NCBI GenBank assembly: GCA_011330645.1 | Contig: DRQB01000139.1 | Location: 1 to 10,110 of the forward strand | DNA: 10,110 nucleotides | DNA from: Campylobacterota bacterium | GTDB lineage: Bacteria > Campylobacterota > Campylobacteria > Campylobacterales > Sulfurovaceae | Direction of reading: 5' to 3' | Shown: positions 1-5,034 of the stretch, one piece after another | Layout of the letters: each line of letters opens with the position of its first letter | Numbering within the stretch: position 1 is the stretch's first letter | Notes under the pieces: generated by a model | Told to the model about the DNA's origin: nothing | Databases searched by the model: none | Seen by the model: only the letters and a program-made list of their open reading frames with translations | Program-made: the position numbers and the translations under genes

Positions 1-44
1 ATTAAAAAGAAACTTCTAGGTTAAGTACTACATAATATGAAATA

Positions 45-70
45 GAGGTACTTTCAAGTACTTTTATTTC
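45..70 (+). terminator. Intrinsic terminator of a gene upstream of the window
   Basis: The arm at 46-53 pairs with 56-63, including one G-U pair, with a very tight loop. It is followed by TTTTATTTCTTT. A stem followed by a T-rich tail on the plus strand suggests the end of an upstream plus-strand gene that lies outside the window. The tight loop and AT-rich stem keep confidence moderate. Confidence 0.45.
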
Positions 71-85
71 TTTCTCACTTCATAA

Positions 86-94
86 TGTTATAAT
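86..94 (+). promoter_or_regulatory. Extended -10 promoter of thiI
   Basis: TGTTATAAT contains a perfect TATAAT (89-94) preceded by TG one base upstream. No clear -35 is visible; the upstream DNA is T-rich (61-75), as is common in Campylobacterota. Initiation near 101 would give a leader of about 23 nt before the GTG at 124. Confidence 0.6.
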
Positions 95-123
95 TCCACT
101 CAATATCATGCAAGGCAATATAC

Positions 124-1578
124 GTGGAAACTACAGTTAAAACACAAAAATTCATACTTAAACTCTTTCCTGAAATTATGGTTAAAGGATCTTCTGCTAA
201 ACGTCAGATGGTTGGGCAACTCTACAATAACCTTTTAAAAATGTTAGGACGTTTTAGTGAAGATATAAACGTACGAAAGTTTTCAGACAAAATAGAAGTG
301 GTTACACCTATAGAGTTTGTCGTAGAGGTAAGACAACTTTTACTAGACACGCCAGGTATAGAACAAGTCCTTGAAGCCCTACAGTTTGACAAGATGAATA
401 CCCTAGATGAGATAAAAGTCAAAGTAGGCGAAGTGATGCACGAGAGAATAGAGGGTAAAACCTTTGTGGTGCGTGCAAAGCGTTCTGGTACACATGAGTT
501 TCGTTCTACGCAGCTAGAACAGACTGTAGGTGGCTATATGTTGGCTACCTACCCTTCTAATGGTGTTGACCTGCACAATCCAGAAGTTACCATACGCATA
601 GAACTACTCAATAACCAACTCAATATCATCACCACCAAACATGTGGGACTTTCTGGTTTTCCACTGGGTACACAAGGGGACATACTCTCATTGATGTCTG
701 GAGGGTTTGACTCTACTGTTGCCTCTTACCTTACTATGAAACGTGGACTCAAAACGCATTTTATTTTCTTTAATCTCGGTGGTGTGGCACATGAGATAGG
801 GGTAAAGCAAGTCGCTCTCTACCTCTGGAGCAAGTTTGGTTCTTCACATAGAGTCAAATTTATCTCTGTGCCTTTTGATGATGTACTGACTGAAATCTTC
901 CGTTCAACACATAACACTTATATGGGTGTCACACTCAAACGCCTTATGCTCTTGGCTTCAGAAAAAGTAGCCAATGAGATGGAGATAGACGCCCTACTCA
1001 CGGGTGAGTCAGTCGCACAGGTGTCTAGCCAGACACTTCGTAACTTGGCACTCATAGATCAGGTAACAAACAAGCTCATCTTGCGTCCATTGGCTACGAT
1101 GAATAAACCTGAAATTATAGATATCGCCAATACCATTGGTACACGCAGGTTTGCAGAGAGTATGCCAGAGTATTGTGGGGTGATTTCCAAAAACCCTATT
1201 ACCCATGGGTCATACAAGCGTATGGAGCGTGAAGCGAAACATTTCGACTATAGCGTCTTAGATAAGGCTGTGGAAGAGGCACAACATATCTACGTAGATG
1301 AGATACTTGATGATGTCACCAACAATACAGCCATAGAAGTGGTGAATGAACTTAATGATGATTATGTAGTGATTGATATACGTGCAGAAGATGAATGTAT
1401 AGAAACTTCATGTGAGAGCATTAAGATACCTTTTCATAGACTCAAGTCTGAGTTTAAAAAGTTACCTAAAGATAAGGAGTATCTACTCTATTGTGAAAAA
1501 GGGATTATGTCTCAGTTGCATGCACAGTATTTACGTGATGCTGAAGATGCGAAAAATGTTAGGGTCTACAGACCCTAA
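124..1578 (+). CDS. thiI: tRNA 4-thiouridine synthase / sulfurtransferase ThiI with rhodanese domain
   Basis: ThiI adenylates U8 of tRNA and transfers persulfide sulfur to make 4-thiouridine; in many bacteria it also supplies sulfur for the thiamine thiazole. The 484-aa product matches the long, E. coli-type ThiI (482 aa). The visible order is an N-terminal ferredoxin-like/THUMP region (about 5-170), a PP-loop ATPase with SGGFDS at 192-197, the MPEYC motif with Cys351, and a C-terminal rhodanese-like domain (about 405-484). That domain ends in LLYCEKG with Cys457, followed by the typical VRVYRP terminus. Cys351 and Cys457 match E. coli Cys344 and Cys456, the pair used in sulfur transfer, so both catalytic cysteines are kept. 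The start is GTG at 124, with AAGG at 112-115, 8 nt upstream; no better ATG is available. The gene is monocistronic, and its last codons lie inside a hairpin facing the next gene. Short ThiI forms lack the rhodanese part. Confidence 0.96.
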   Translation: METTVKTQKFILKLFPEIMVKGSSAKRQMVGQLYNNLLKMLGRFSEDINVRKFSDKIEVVTPIEFVVEVRQLLLDTPGIEQVLEALQFDKMNTLDEIKVKVGEVMHERIEGKTFVVRAKRSGTHEFRSTQLEQTVGGYMLATYPSNGVDLHNPEVTIRIELLNNQLNIITTKHVGLSGFPLGTQGDILSLMSGGFDSTVASYLTMKRGLKTHFIFFNLGGVAHEIGVKQVALYLWSKFGSSHRVKFISVPFDDVLTEIFRSTHNTYMGVTLKRLMLLASEKVANEMEIDALLTGESVAQVSSQTLRNLALIDQVTNKLILRPLATMNKPEIIDIANTIGTRRFAESMPEYCGVISKNPITHGSYKRMEREAKHFDYSVLDKAVEEAQHIYVDEILDDVTNNTAIEVVNELNDDYVVIDIRAEDECIETSCESIKIPFHRLKSEFKKLPKDKEYLLYCEKGIMSQLHAQYLRDAEDAKNVRVYRP

Positions 1579-1581
1579 CAT
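1551..1581 (-). terminator. Intrinsic terminator of the minus-strand small secreted gene, inside the thiI 3' end
   Basis: An 11-bp perfect stem (1556-1566 with 1571-1581) closes a TACA loop. Read on the minus strand it is followed by a run of five T (1555-1551), so it best fits termination of leftward transcription from the gene at 1589-1825. The stem contains the final thiI codons and its TAA stop (1576-1578). On the plus strand there is no T tract directly after it, so it is a poorer terminator for thiI. Confidence 0.75.
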
Positions 1582-1588
1582 ACTCATA

Positions 1589-1825
1589 TTAGCTGTGGCT
1601 TTTGCCACAATATTTATTTTCTACTCTTACATAGTTTTTAAGCGTTGCTTTTGCTAAGTCATCATTTCTCATAGTTTCTTTATACTTTTCTGTTTTGGCA
1701 GTATAGATTTTACAAAGTCTTGCTGCTTCAGCTTTTTGTTCTTGTTCTTGTTTTACTTGCGCTTCATTAAAAAATCCACTCATTGCAAATGTACTTATGA
1801 GTGCTAAAATAATTAATTTTTTCAT
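1589..1825 (-). CDS. Small secreted two-cysteine protein (paralogue A)
   Basis: This 78-aa protein is of unknown function. Residues 1-17 form a signal peptide (MKKLIILALISTFAMSG), with cleavage likely after about residue 16-17, so it should be periplasmic or secreted. A charged Gln/Glu/Lys/Ala-rich stretch follows (about 20-36), then a block from RLC (Cys38) to KYC (Cys73) that is predicted to be mostly helical. That block is shared without gaps with the neighbouring gene at 1943-2203: 25 of 38 residues are identical by hand count, including TMRND, ATL and NYVR. Two cysteines 35 residues apart suggest a disulfide-stapled helical hairpin (inference). There is no lipobox, haem motif or membrane anchor. 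The start is supported by AAGGA at 1836-1832, 6 nt upstream of the ATG. It lies downstream of its paralogue on the same strand and ends at a strong hairpin terminator. Confidence 0.85.
   Translation of the reverse strand: MKKLIILALISTFAMSGFFNEAQVKQEQEQKAEAARLCKIYTAKTEKYKETMRNDDLAKATLKNYVRVENKYCGKSHS
1594..1620 (+). terminator. Possible intrinsic terminator of thiI
   Basis: A 6-bp stem TGTGGC/GCCACA (1594-1599 with 1604-1609) closes a TTTT loop and is followed by AATATTTATTTT. The tail is T-rich but interrupted. The hairpin lies within the last codons of the converging minus-strand gene, where it encodes part of its Cys-Gly-Lys-Ser tail. Confidence 0.4.
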
Positions 1826-1872
1826 AATATATCCTTATATATAATTTCAAGTTATTTACTTGATAATATGTA

Positions 1873-1883
1873 ATTATATTATA
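1873..1883 (-). promoter_or_regulatory. Candidate promoter of paralogue A
   Basis: On the minus strand two overlapping TATAAT boxes (1883-1878 and 1878-1873) lie about 50 nt upstream of the ATG at 1825, with no clear -35. The surrounding 1840-1905 is extremely AT-rich, so chance matches are likely. Nearby are an ATATGTAA direct repeat (1866-1873 and 1881-1888) and an inverted repeat CAAGT/ACTTG (1848-1852 and 1858-1862). Confidence 0.4.
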
Positions 1884-1942
1884 TGTAACTTAAAATAATA
1901 TTAATCAAAAGTGAAACAATTCATAAGATTAATTGATGATAA

Positions 1943-2203
1943 CTACTTTGAGGTATTTTGGTCTTTTTGAATATCTTCACAATATTTACCTTGTAATCTG
2001 ACATAATTTGCTAAAGTTGCTTGTGCCAGTTCATCATTTCTCATAGTCTTCTTATATGTATCTACTTTTTTGGTATATACATTACATAATCTTTCTTTTT
2101 CCATCTTGGCAGCTTTTTCAGCCTCAGTTTCATCTTGTGACCATCCATCCATACCAGCCATGATATACGTTGTCGTGAGGACTAAAAGTATTAGCTTTTT
2201 CAT
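1943..2203 (-). CDS. Small secreted two-cysteine protein (paralogue B)
   Basis: This 86-aa protein of unknown function is a tandem paralogue of the gene at 1589-1825. Residues 1-16 (MKKLILLVLTTTYIMA) form a signal peptide. An acidic/Ala/Lys-rich linker (about 20-37) follows, then the conserved block from RLC (Cys40) to KYC (Cys75) and a short polar tail. The spacing of 35 residues between the cysteines is identical to paralogue A. The reading frame is open further upstream to 2245. I chose the ATG at 2203 because AGGA (2213-2210) lies 6 nt upstream and because MKKL matches the paralogue; the ATG at 2206 is possible but only 3 nt from AGGA. It lies 82 nt downstream of the HAD phosphatase on the same strand and has its own promoter candidate. 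No convincing terminator separates it from paralogue A, so some cotranscription is plausible. Confidence 0.85.
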   Translation of the reverse strand: MKKLILLVLTTTYIMAGMDGWSQDETEAEKAAKMEKERLCNVYTKKVDTYKKTMRNDELAQATLANYVRLQGKYCEDIQKDQNTSK

Positions 2204-2247
2204 CATATTTCCTTTATTTGATAATATTATTTTATATATCACCATAA

Positions 2248-2253
2248 ATTATA
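2248..2253 (-). promoter_or_regulatory. -10 box of paralogue B
   Basis: A perfect TATAAT on the minus strand lies 45 nt upstream of the chosen ATG. Initiation near 2241 would give a leader of about 38 nt. No good -35 is seen. The box overlaps the end of a 16-bp palindrome. Confidence 0.5.
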
Positions 2254-2267
2254 ATAGAATTCTATTA
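2252..2267. promoter_or_regulatory. 16-bp perfect palindrome, candidate operator
   Basis: TAATAGAATTCTATTA is its own reverse complement. It sits directly upstream of, and overlaps by 2 bp, the -10 box of paralogue B. With no loop and no T tract it is a poor terminator. The position suits a dimeric regulator acting on the small secreted genes (inference); the local AT-richness makes chance a real alternative. Confidence 0.4.
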
Positions 2268-2285
2268 GCTAAGTATTGATGTGTG

Positions 2286-3047
2286 TCAAAATTCATCTAA
2301 CATATCTAGTAAATGTGTGACATCATCCAAAATATACTCTGCATCTATACCTAGATGAAGATCTGCATCTTGAAACTTACCCGTTTTTACAAGCGCAGTA
2401 TGAAGTCCCGCATCTTTAGCACCTTGTATGTCAGAAATTATGTCATCCCCTATCATCAGCACTTCTTCTGGCTTTAAGCCCATGGATGCCACTGCCAAAT
2501 GAAAAAATGCTTTACTGGGCTTACCAATAATTTTAGCTTCAACTCCAGAAGCAAACTCTAAAGCTGTAATAAAACCTCCCGCATCCATAGCAAGCAAGCC
2601 ATCTTCTTCTTTAAAATATTTGTTTTTAGCGGCAGCAATAAGCTTCGCACCATTTAGTAAATATCTAAAAGCTTCATTCATCCTTTCATAACTGAAGTTG
2701 AGATGGGCATCTCCGACCACCACAAAGTCTGGTACATCTGACTTTAATTCAGAAAACCAAACATCTGCTTCATCCGTTAAAAGTGTATGCACCGTGCCAT
2801 TTTGAGAATGTACATAACTTTTTGTTGCATCTAGTGCAGTAAAAAGTTCATCTATCTTGACAGAAAAACCCATACGGTTTAATTTTTCCATCATTACTAT
2901 GGGGGTACGTCTGGTAGTATTGGTTAAAAAGCGCATAGGATACTTTTTCTGCAAAATGGCAATCGTATCATTGGCACCAGATATCATAGTATCGCCCACA
3001 TATAAGACACCACCAATATCAAATAATAATCCTTTTATTGTTTGCAT
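2286..3047 (-). CDS. HAD-superfamily IIA phosphatase (NagD/LHPP/HDHD2-like)
   Basis: This is probably a cytoplasmic phosphatase of the haloacid dehalogenase superfamily, subclass IIA; its substrate is unknown. The 253-aa length fits the LHPP/HDHD2-like group. Motif I is DIGGVL with nucleophile Asp10. Motif II is LTNTT (41-45). A C2-type cap lies between about residues 85 and 170. Motif III is IGKPS with Lys176, and motif IV is MIGDDIISDI with Asp201, Asp202 and Asp206. Position 12, where most HAD phosphatases carry the general acid/base Asp, is Gly. Eukaryotic LHPP and HDHD2 also lack this Asp (Ser), so this looks like a subfamily trait rather than decay. The start is well supported by AAGGAG (3059-3054), 6 nt upstream. 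It is divergent from the RNA helicase and first in the minus-strand group. Confidence 0.9.
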   Translation of the reverse strand: MQTIKGLLFDIGGVLYVGDTMISGANDTIAILQKKYPMRFLTNTTRRTPIVMMEKLNRMGFSVKIDELFTALDATKSYVHSQNGTVHTLLTDEADVWFSELKSDVPDFVVVGDAHLNFSYERMNEAFRYLLNGAKLIAAAKNKYFKEEDGLLAMDAGGFITALEFASGVEAKIIGKPSKAFFHLAVASMGLKPEEVLMIGDDIISDIQGAKDAGLHTALVKTGKFQDADLHLGIDAEYILDDVTHLLDMLDEF

Positions 3048-3068
3048 TTTAGACTCCTTACACTTTCT

Positions 3069-3074
3069 ATTATA
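3069..3074 (-). promoter_or_regulatory. -10 box of the HAD phosphatase gene
   Basis: A perfect TATAAT on the minus strand lies 21 nt upstream of the ATG at 3047. Initiation near 3062 leaves only a short leader that includes the AAGGAG. No standard -35 at 17 bp; TTGAGC (3093-3088) is only 13 bp away. Confidence 0.5.
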
Positions 3075-3091
3075 CTACGAAATGATTGCTC

Positions 3092-3121
3092 AATGTATTT
3101 ATAATCTATTATTAATACATT
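3092..3121. promoter_or_regulatory. Inverted repeat between divergent promoters, candidate operator
   Basis: AATGTATT (3092-3099) and its exact reverse complement AATACATT (3114-3121) are separated by 14 bp, a 22-bp centre-to-centre distance, or about two helical turns. The repeat covers the -35 area of the minus-strand promoter and lies upstream of the helicase promoter. It could bind a dimeric regulator of both; no known consensus is recognised. Confidence 0.4.
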
Positions 3122-3136
3122 TATCAGTTTTAGCTA

Positions 3137-3165
3137 TTGCATATTTTCTTGTATCCTGCTATAAT
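3137..3165 (+). promoter_or_regulatory. Extended -10 promoter of the DEAD-box helicase gene
   Basis: TGCTATAAT gives a perfect -10 (3160-3165) with the TG extension (3157-3158). TTGCAT at 3137-3142 sits 17 bp upstream as a weak -35. Initiation near 3172 would give a leader of about 209 nt. Confidence 0.6.
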
Positions 3166-3171
3166 TCCGAA

Positions 3172-3380
3172 CTTTTCTGCAAGAGAGTACTAAACTCCTT
3201 TTACGAGATAAACACTATCTCCTCTATTTACACGCTCAGATGCGTGAAAACCTTGAATGGTTACAAGTTTGGTATCGATTTGCACAAAAGAGGGTTTAAA
3301 CCTCTTGATACCATATCTTCTTATATAGATATACCAAGACAAATACAACACCGAAAAATTTAACACAAAGATATACAACT
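3172..3380 (+). promoter_or_regulatory. Long structured 5' leader of the helicase mRNA
   Basis: Three successive hairpins can be drawn. GAGATA/TATCTC lies at 3205-3210 and 3216-3221. CACGC/GCGTG lies at 3231-3235 and 3242-3246. The third has an outer TGGTATC/GATACCA stem (3270-3276 with 3307-3313) and an inner AAGAGG/CCTCTT stem (3288-3293 with 3301-3306), with an 11-nt bulge on the 5' side. The helicase start lacks a good Shine-Dalgarno (only AAAG at 3367-3370). Long structured leaders are known for cold-responsive DEAD-box genes such as E. coli csdA/deaD, so autoregulation is plausible but unproven. Confidence 0.45.
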
Positions 3381-4904
3381 ATGAAATTTTCAGATTTTAA
3401 CTTAAAAGATACAATCCAAGCAGCAGTAACAGAAGCAGGATTTACAGAACCATCACCCGTACAAAAAGATGCTATCCCTCTAGTCCTTGAAGGGCACGAC
3501 ATGGTTGCCCAAGCGCAAACAGGTACTGGTAAAACTGCAGCCTTTGGTCTACCAATAATGTCTATGATGAAAGCAGATGGAAGTGTAGAAGGACTTGTCA
3601 TCGTTCCTACACGTGAGCTTGCTATGCAAGTCTCTGACGAGCTTTTCCGTTTTGGTAAACTCTCAGGTCTTAAAACTGCCACAGTATATGGTGGTACACC
3701 GTATGGTAAACAGATAGAGCGTATCAAACAGGCCTCTATCGTAGTTGCTACGCCAGGACGTCTTCAAGACCTTCTTATGTCAGGTAAGATCAAAATCAAC
3801 CCACAGTTTGTTGTTCTTGATGAAGCCGATGAGATGCTAGATATGGGTTTTCTTGATGAAATTAAAAACATCTTTACATTCCTTCCTAAAGAGAGACAAA
3901 CACTACTCTTCTCAGCAACCATGCCAAATGCCATTCGTAAACTTGCAGAACAGATTTTAAAGAACCCTAAAACGGTTTCTATTACCAAGTCAGAAAAAAC
4001 AAATACAAAGATTACACAACTCTACTACGTAGTACAAGAGAGAGAAAGAGATGACGCTTTAGTAAGACTCATCGACTACAAAAATCCAGAGAAATGTATT
4101 ATCTTCTGTCGTATGAAAAAAGAGGTAGATAGACTTGTTGCACACATGACTGCACAAGGTTTCAAAGTCTCTGGACTTCATGGTGACATGGAGCAGAAGC
4201 AAAGAGAAGTAACGATTCGTGCCTTTAAACAAGGTGGCATCGACATCTTCATTGCTACAGATGTAGCTGCACGTGGACTAGATGTAAACGATGTCACACA
4301 CGTATTTAACTACCATATTCCTTTTGATTCTGAGTCTTATGTACACCGTATAGGTCGTACAGGTCGTGGGGGTAAGTCTGGTGAGGCGATTACTTTGGTA
4401 AGCCCAAATGAACTACGCACCATCAAACGTATCGAAAAAGATGTGGGTGCAAAAATGATCACACAAGTCATCCCTACACGTATGGAAGTACAAAACAACC
4501 GTTCAGATGAGCTTATCGCTAAAATTGCTGAGACAAAAGTAACTGACAAAGCCATAGAGCTTGTCAAAACACTTCAGCATGACTTAGACATCGTGACTAT
4601 CGCGCACTTGTTGGCCTCTATGATACAAAGTGAAAACTCTGTTAAAGGTAAAGACAACATCGGTCTTGGTCTTGATGAGATAGCACTGCTTATGGAACGT
4701 GCAATGCAACAACGTGGTAACGGTGGCGGTGGTCGTAACCGTAGACGTGGTGGTGGAGGCGGTGGATACCGTGGAAACCGTTCAGGTGGTGGAGGTGGTG
4801 GAAGCCGTCATGGAAGAAATGGACGTTCAGGTGGTGGAGACCGTAACGGACGCTCAGGTGGCGGACGTGACAGTCGTAATGGTGGACAAGGTAGCAGAAG
4901 CTAA
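3381..4904 (+). CDS. DEAD-box ATP-dependent RNA helicase with Gly/Arg-rich tail
   Basis: This cytoplasmic ATP-driven helicase unwinds or remodels RNA, probably in ribosome assembly and mRNA decay; such genes are annotated deaD, csdA or rhlE. The 507-aa protein has every core motif: Q motif region FTEPSPVQ (21-28), motif I AQTGTGKT (45-52), Ia PTRELA (76-81), Ib TPGR (124-127), II DEAD (147-150), III SAT (178-180), IV IIFCR (240-244), V ATDVAARGLD (292-301) and VI HRIGRTGR (322-329). A linker region (about 365-440) leads to a Gly/Arg/Asn/Ser-rich tail (445-507), probably disordered and RNA-binding. Its length between RhlE and CsdA leaves the subtype open. The ATG at 3381 gives the normal family N-terminus, although the Shine-Dalgarno is weak. 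It is transcribed alone from an extended -10 promoter after a long leader and ends at a terminator whose loop is the stop codon. Confidence 0.96.
   Translation: MKFSDFNLKDTIQAAVTEAGFTEPSPVQKDAIPLVLEGHDMVAQAQTGTGKTAAFGLPIMSMMKADGSVEGLVIVPTRELAMQVSDELFRFGKLSGLKTATVYGGTPYGKQIERIKQASIVVATPGRLQDLLMSGKIKINPQFVVLDEADEMLDMGFLDEIKNIFTFLPKERQTLLFSATMPNAIRKLAEQILKNPKTVSITKSEKTNTKITQLYYVVQERERDDALVRLIDYKNPEKCIIFCRMKKEVDRLVAHMTAQGFKVSGLHGDMEQKQREVTIRAFKQGGIDIFIATDVAARGLDVNDVTHVFNYHIPFDSESYVHRIGRTGRGGKSGEAITLVSPNELRTIKRIEKDVGAKMITQVIPTRMEVQNNRSDELIAKIAETKVTDKAIELVKTLQHDLDIVTIAHLLASMIQSENSVKGKDNIGLGLDEIALLMERAMQQRGNGGGGRNRRRGGGGGGYRGNRSGGGGGGSRHGRNGRSGGGDRNGRSGGGRDSRNGGQGSRS
4821..4874 (+). repeat. In-frame 27-nt tandem repeat in the helicase tail
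   Basis: Two adjacent 9-codon units encode GRSGGGDRN (residues 481-489) and GRSGGGRDS (490-498). A related CGTTCAGGTGGTGGA copy also occurs at 4779-4793. The whole 4713-4901 stretch is built from Gly/Arg codon repeats, so it is prone to expansion and contraction by slippage. Confidence 0.7.
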
Positions 4905-4918
4905 GCTTCTCTCTTTTT
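4896..4918 (+). terminator. Intrinsic terminator of the helicase gene
   Basis: AGAAGC (4896-4901) pairs with GCTTCT (4905-4910). The 3-nt loop is the TAA stop codon itself, and CTCTTTTT follows. Overlap of stop codon and terminator means that translation to the end competes with folding. Confidence 0.7.
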
Positions 4919-4919
4919 A

Positions 4920-4945
4920 AGAAGAGATACTTTTCTATCTCTTCT
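4920..4945 (+). terminator. Second hairpin behind the helicase terminator
   Basis: A 10-bp perfect stem AGAAGAGATA/TATCTCTTCT (4920-4929 with 4936-4945) closes a 6-nt loop. No T tract follows, so it may act as a back-up or 3'-end-protecting structure rather than a classical terminator. Its 5' arm can also compete with the TCTCTT just upstream (4910-4915). Confidence 0.5.
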
Positions 4946-4997
4946 CGTATAGAATAAAATCTAAACAATATTAATTATCCTTTAAGATTTTTTATCC

Positions 4998-5003
4998 TAT
5001 AAT
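4998..5003 (+). promoter_or_regulatory. -10 box of the cytochrome c peroxidase gene
   Basis: A perfect TATAAT is preceded by T-rich DNA and has no good -35. Initiation near 5010 would leave a leader of about 25 nt carrying AGGAAG (5025-5030), a strong Shine-Dalgarno. Confidence 0.55.
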
Positions 5004-5033
5004 ACTTCCTACATAAATTAAAAAAGGAAGTAT
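5002..5033. promoter_or_regulatory. 9-bp inverted repeat over the peroxidase start site
   Basis: ATACTTCCT (5002-5010) and AGGAAGTAT (5025-5033) are exact reverse complements 14 bp apart. The left arm overlaps the end of the -10 and the likely +1; the right arm is the Shine-Dalgarno. It may be a DNA operator. If transcription starts further upstream, it would be an RNA hairpin hiding the ribosome binding site. Confidence 0.45.
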
Positions 5034-5034
5034 C

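Larger units (their letters stand above)
3048..3380. other. 333-bp divergent intergenic region
   Basis: This is the only gene-free stretch above 300 bases. It holds the minus-strand promoter of the HAD gene (3069-3074), an 8-bp inverted repeat (3092-3099 and 3114-3121), the plus-strand extended -10 promoter of the helicase (3157-3165) and a predicted structured helicase leader (about 3172-3380). ORFs crossing it lack ribosome binding sites and recognisable domains. I see no tRNA or known ncRNA. Confidence 0.7.

Noticed and set aside
1900..1933. ATTAATC/GATTAAT inverted repeat downstream of paralogue B as a terminator
   Set aside because: 7-bp AT-rich stem with a 20-nt loop and no clean T tract; too weak in such AT-rich DNA.
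2204..2245. N-terminal extension of paralogue B from 2245
   Set aside because: It would put a charged extension before the signal peptide, lacks a Shine-Dalgarno and overlaps the likely transcription start.
2857..3363. ORF crossing the HAD gene and the intergenic region on the plus strand
   Set aside because: It is largely antisense to the HAD coding sequence, has no ribosome binding site, and runs through the helicase promoter.
3296..3727. Minus-strand ORF covering the helicase start
   Set aside because: Antisense shadow of the conserved helicase N-terminus with no recognisable domain or ribosome binding site.
4699..4920. Plus-strand Val-rich ORF in another frame of the helicase tail
   Set aside because: Frame-shifted reading of the same repeats; the real frame carries the DEAD-box protein through to its terminator.
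4690..4968. Minus-strand His-rich ORF opposite the helicase tail
   Set aside because: It is the antisense reading of the Gly/Arg codon repeats (GGT/CGT read as His, Tyr, Arg). It has no signal, domain or ribosome binding site.
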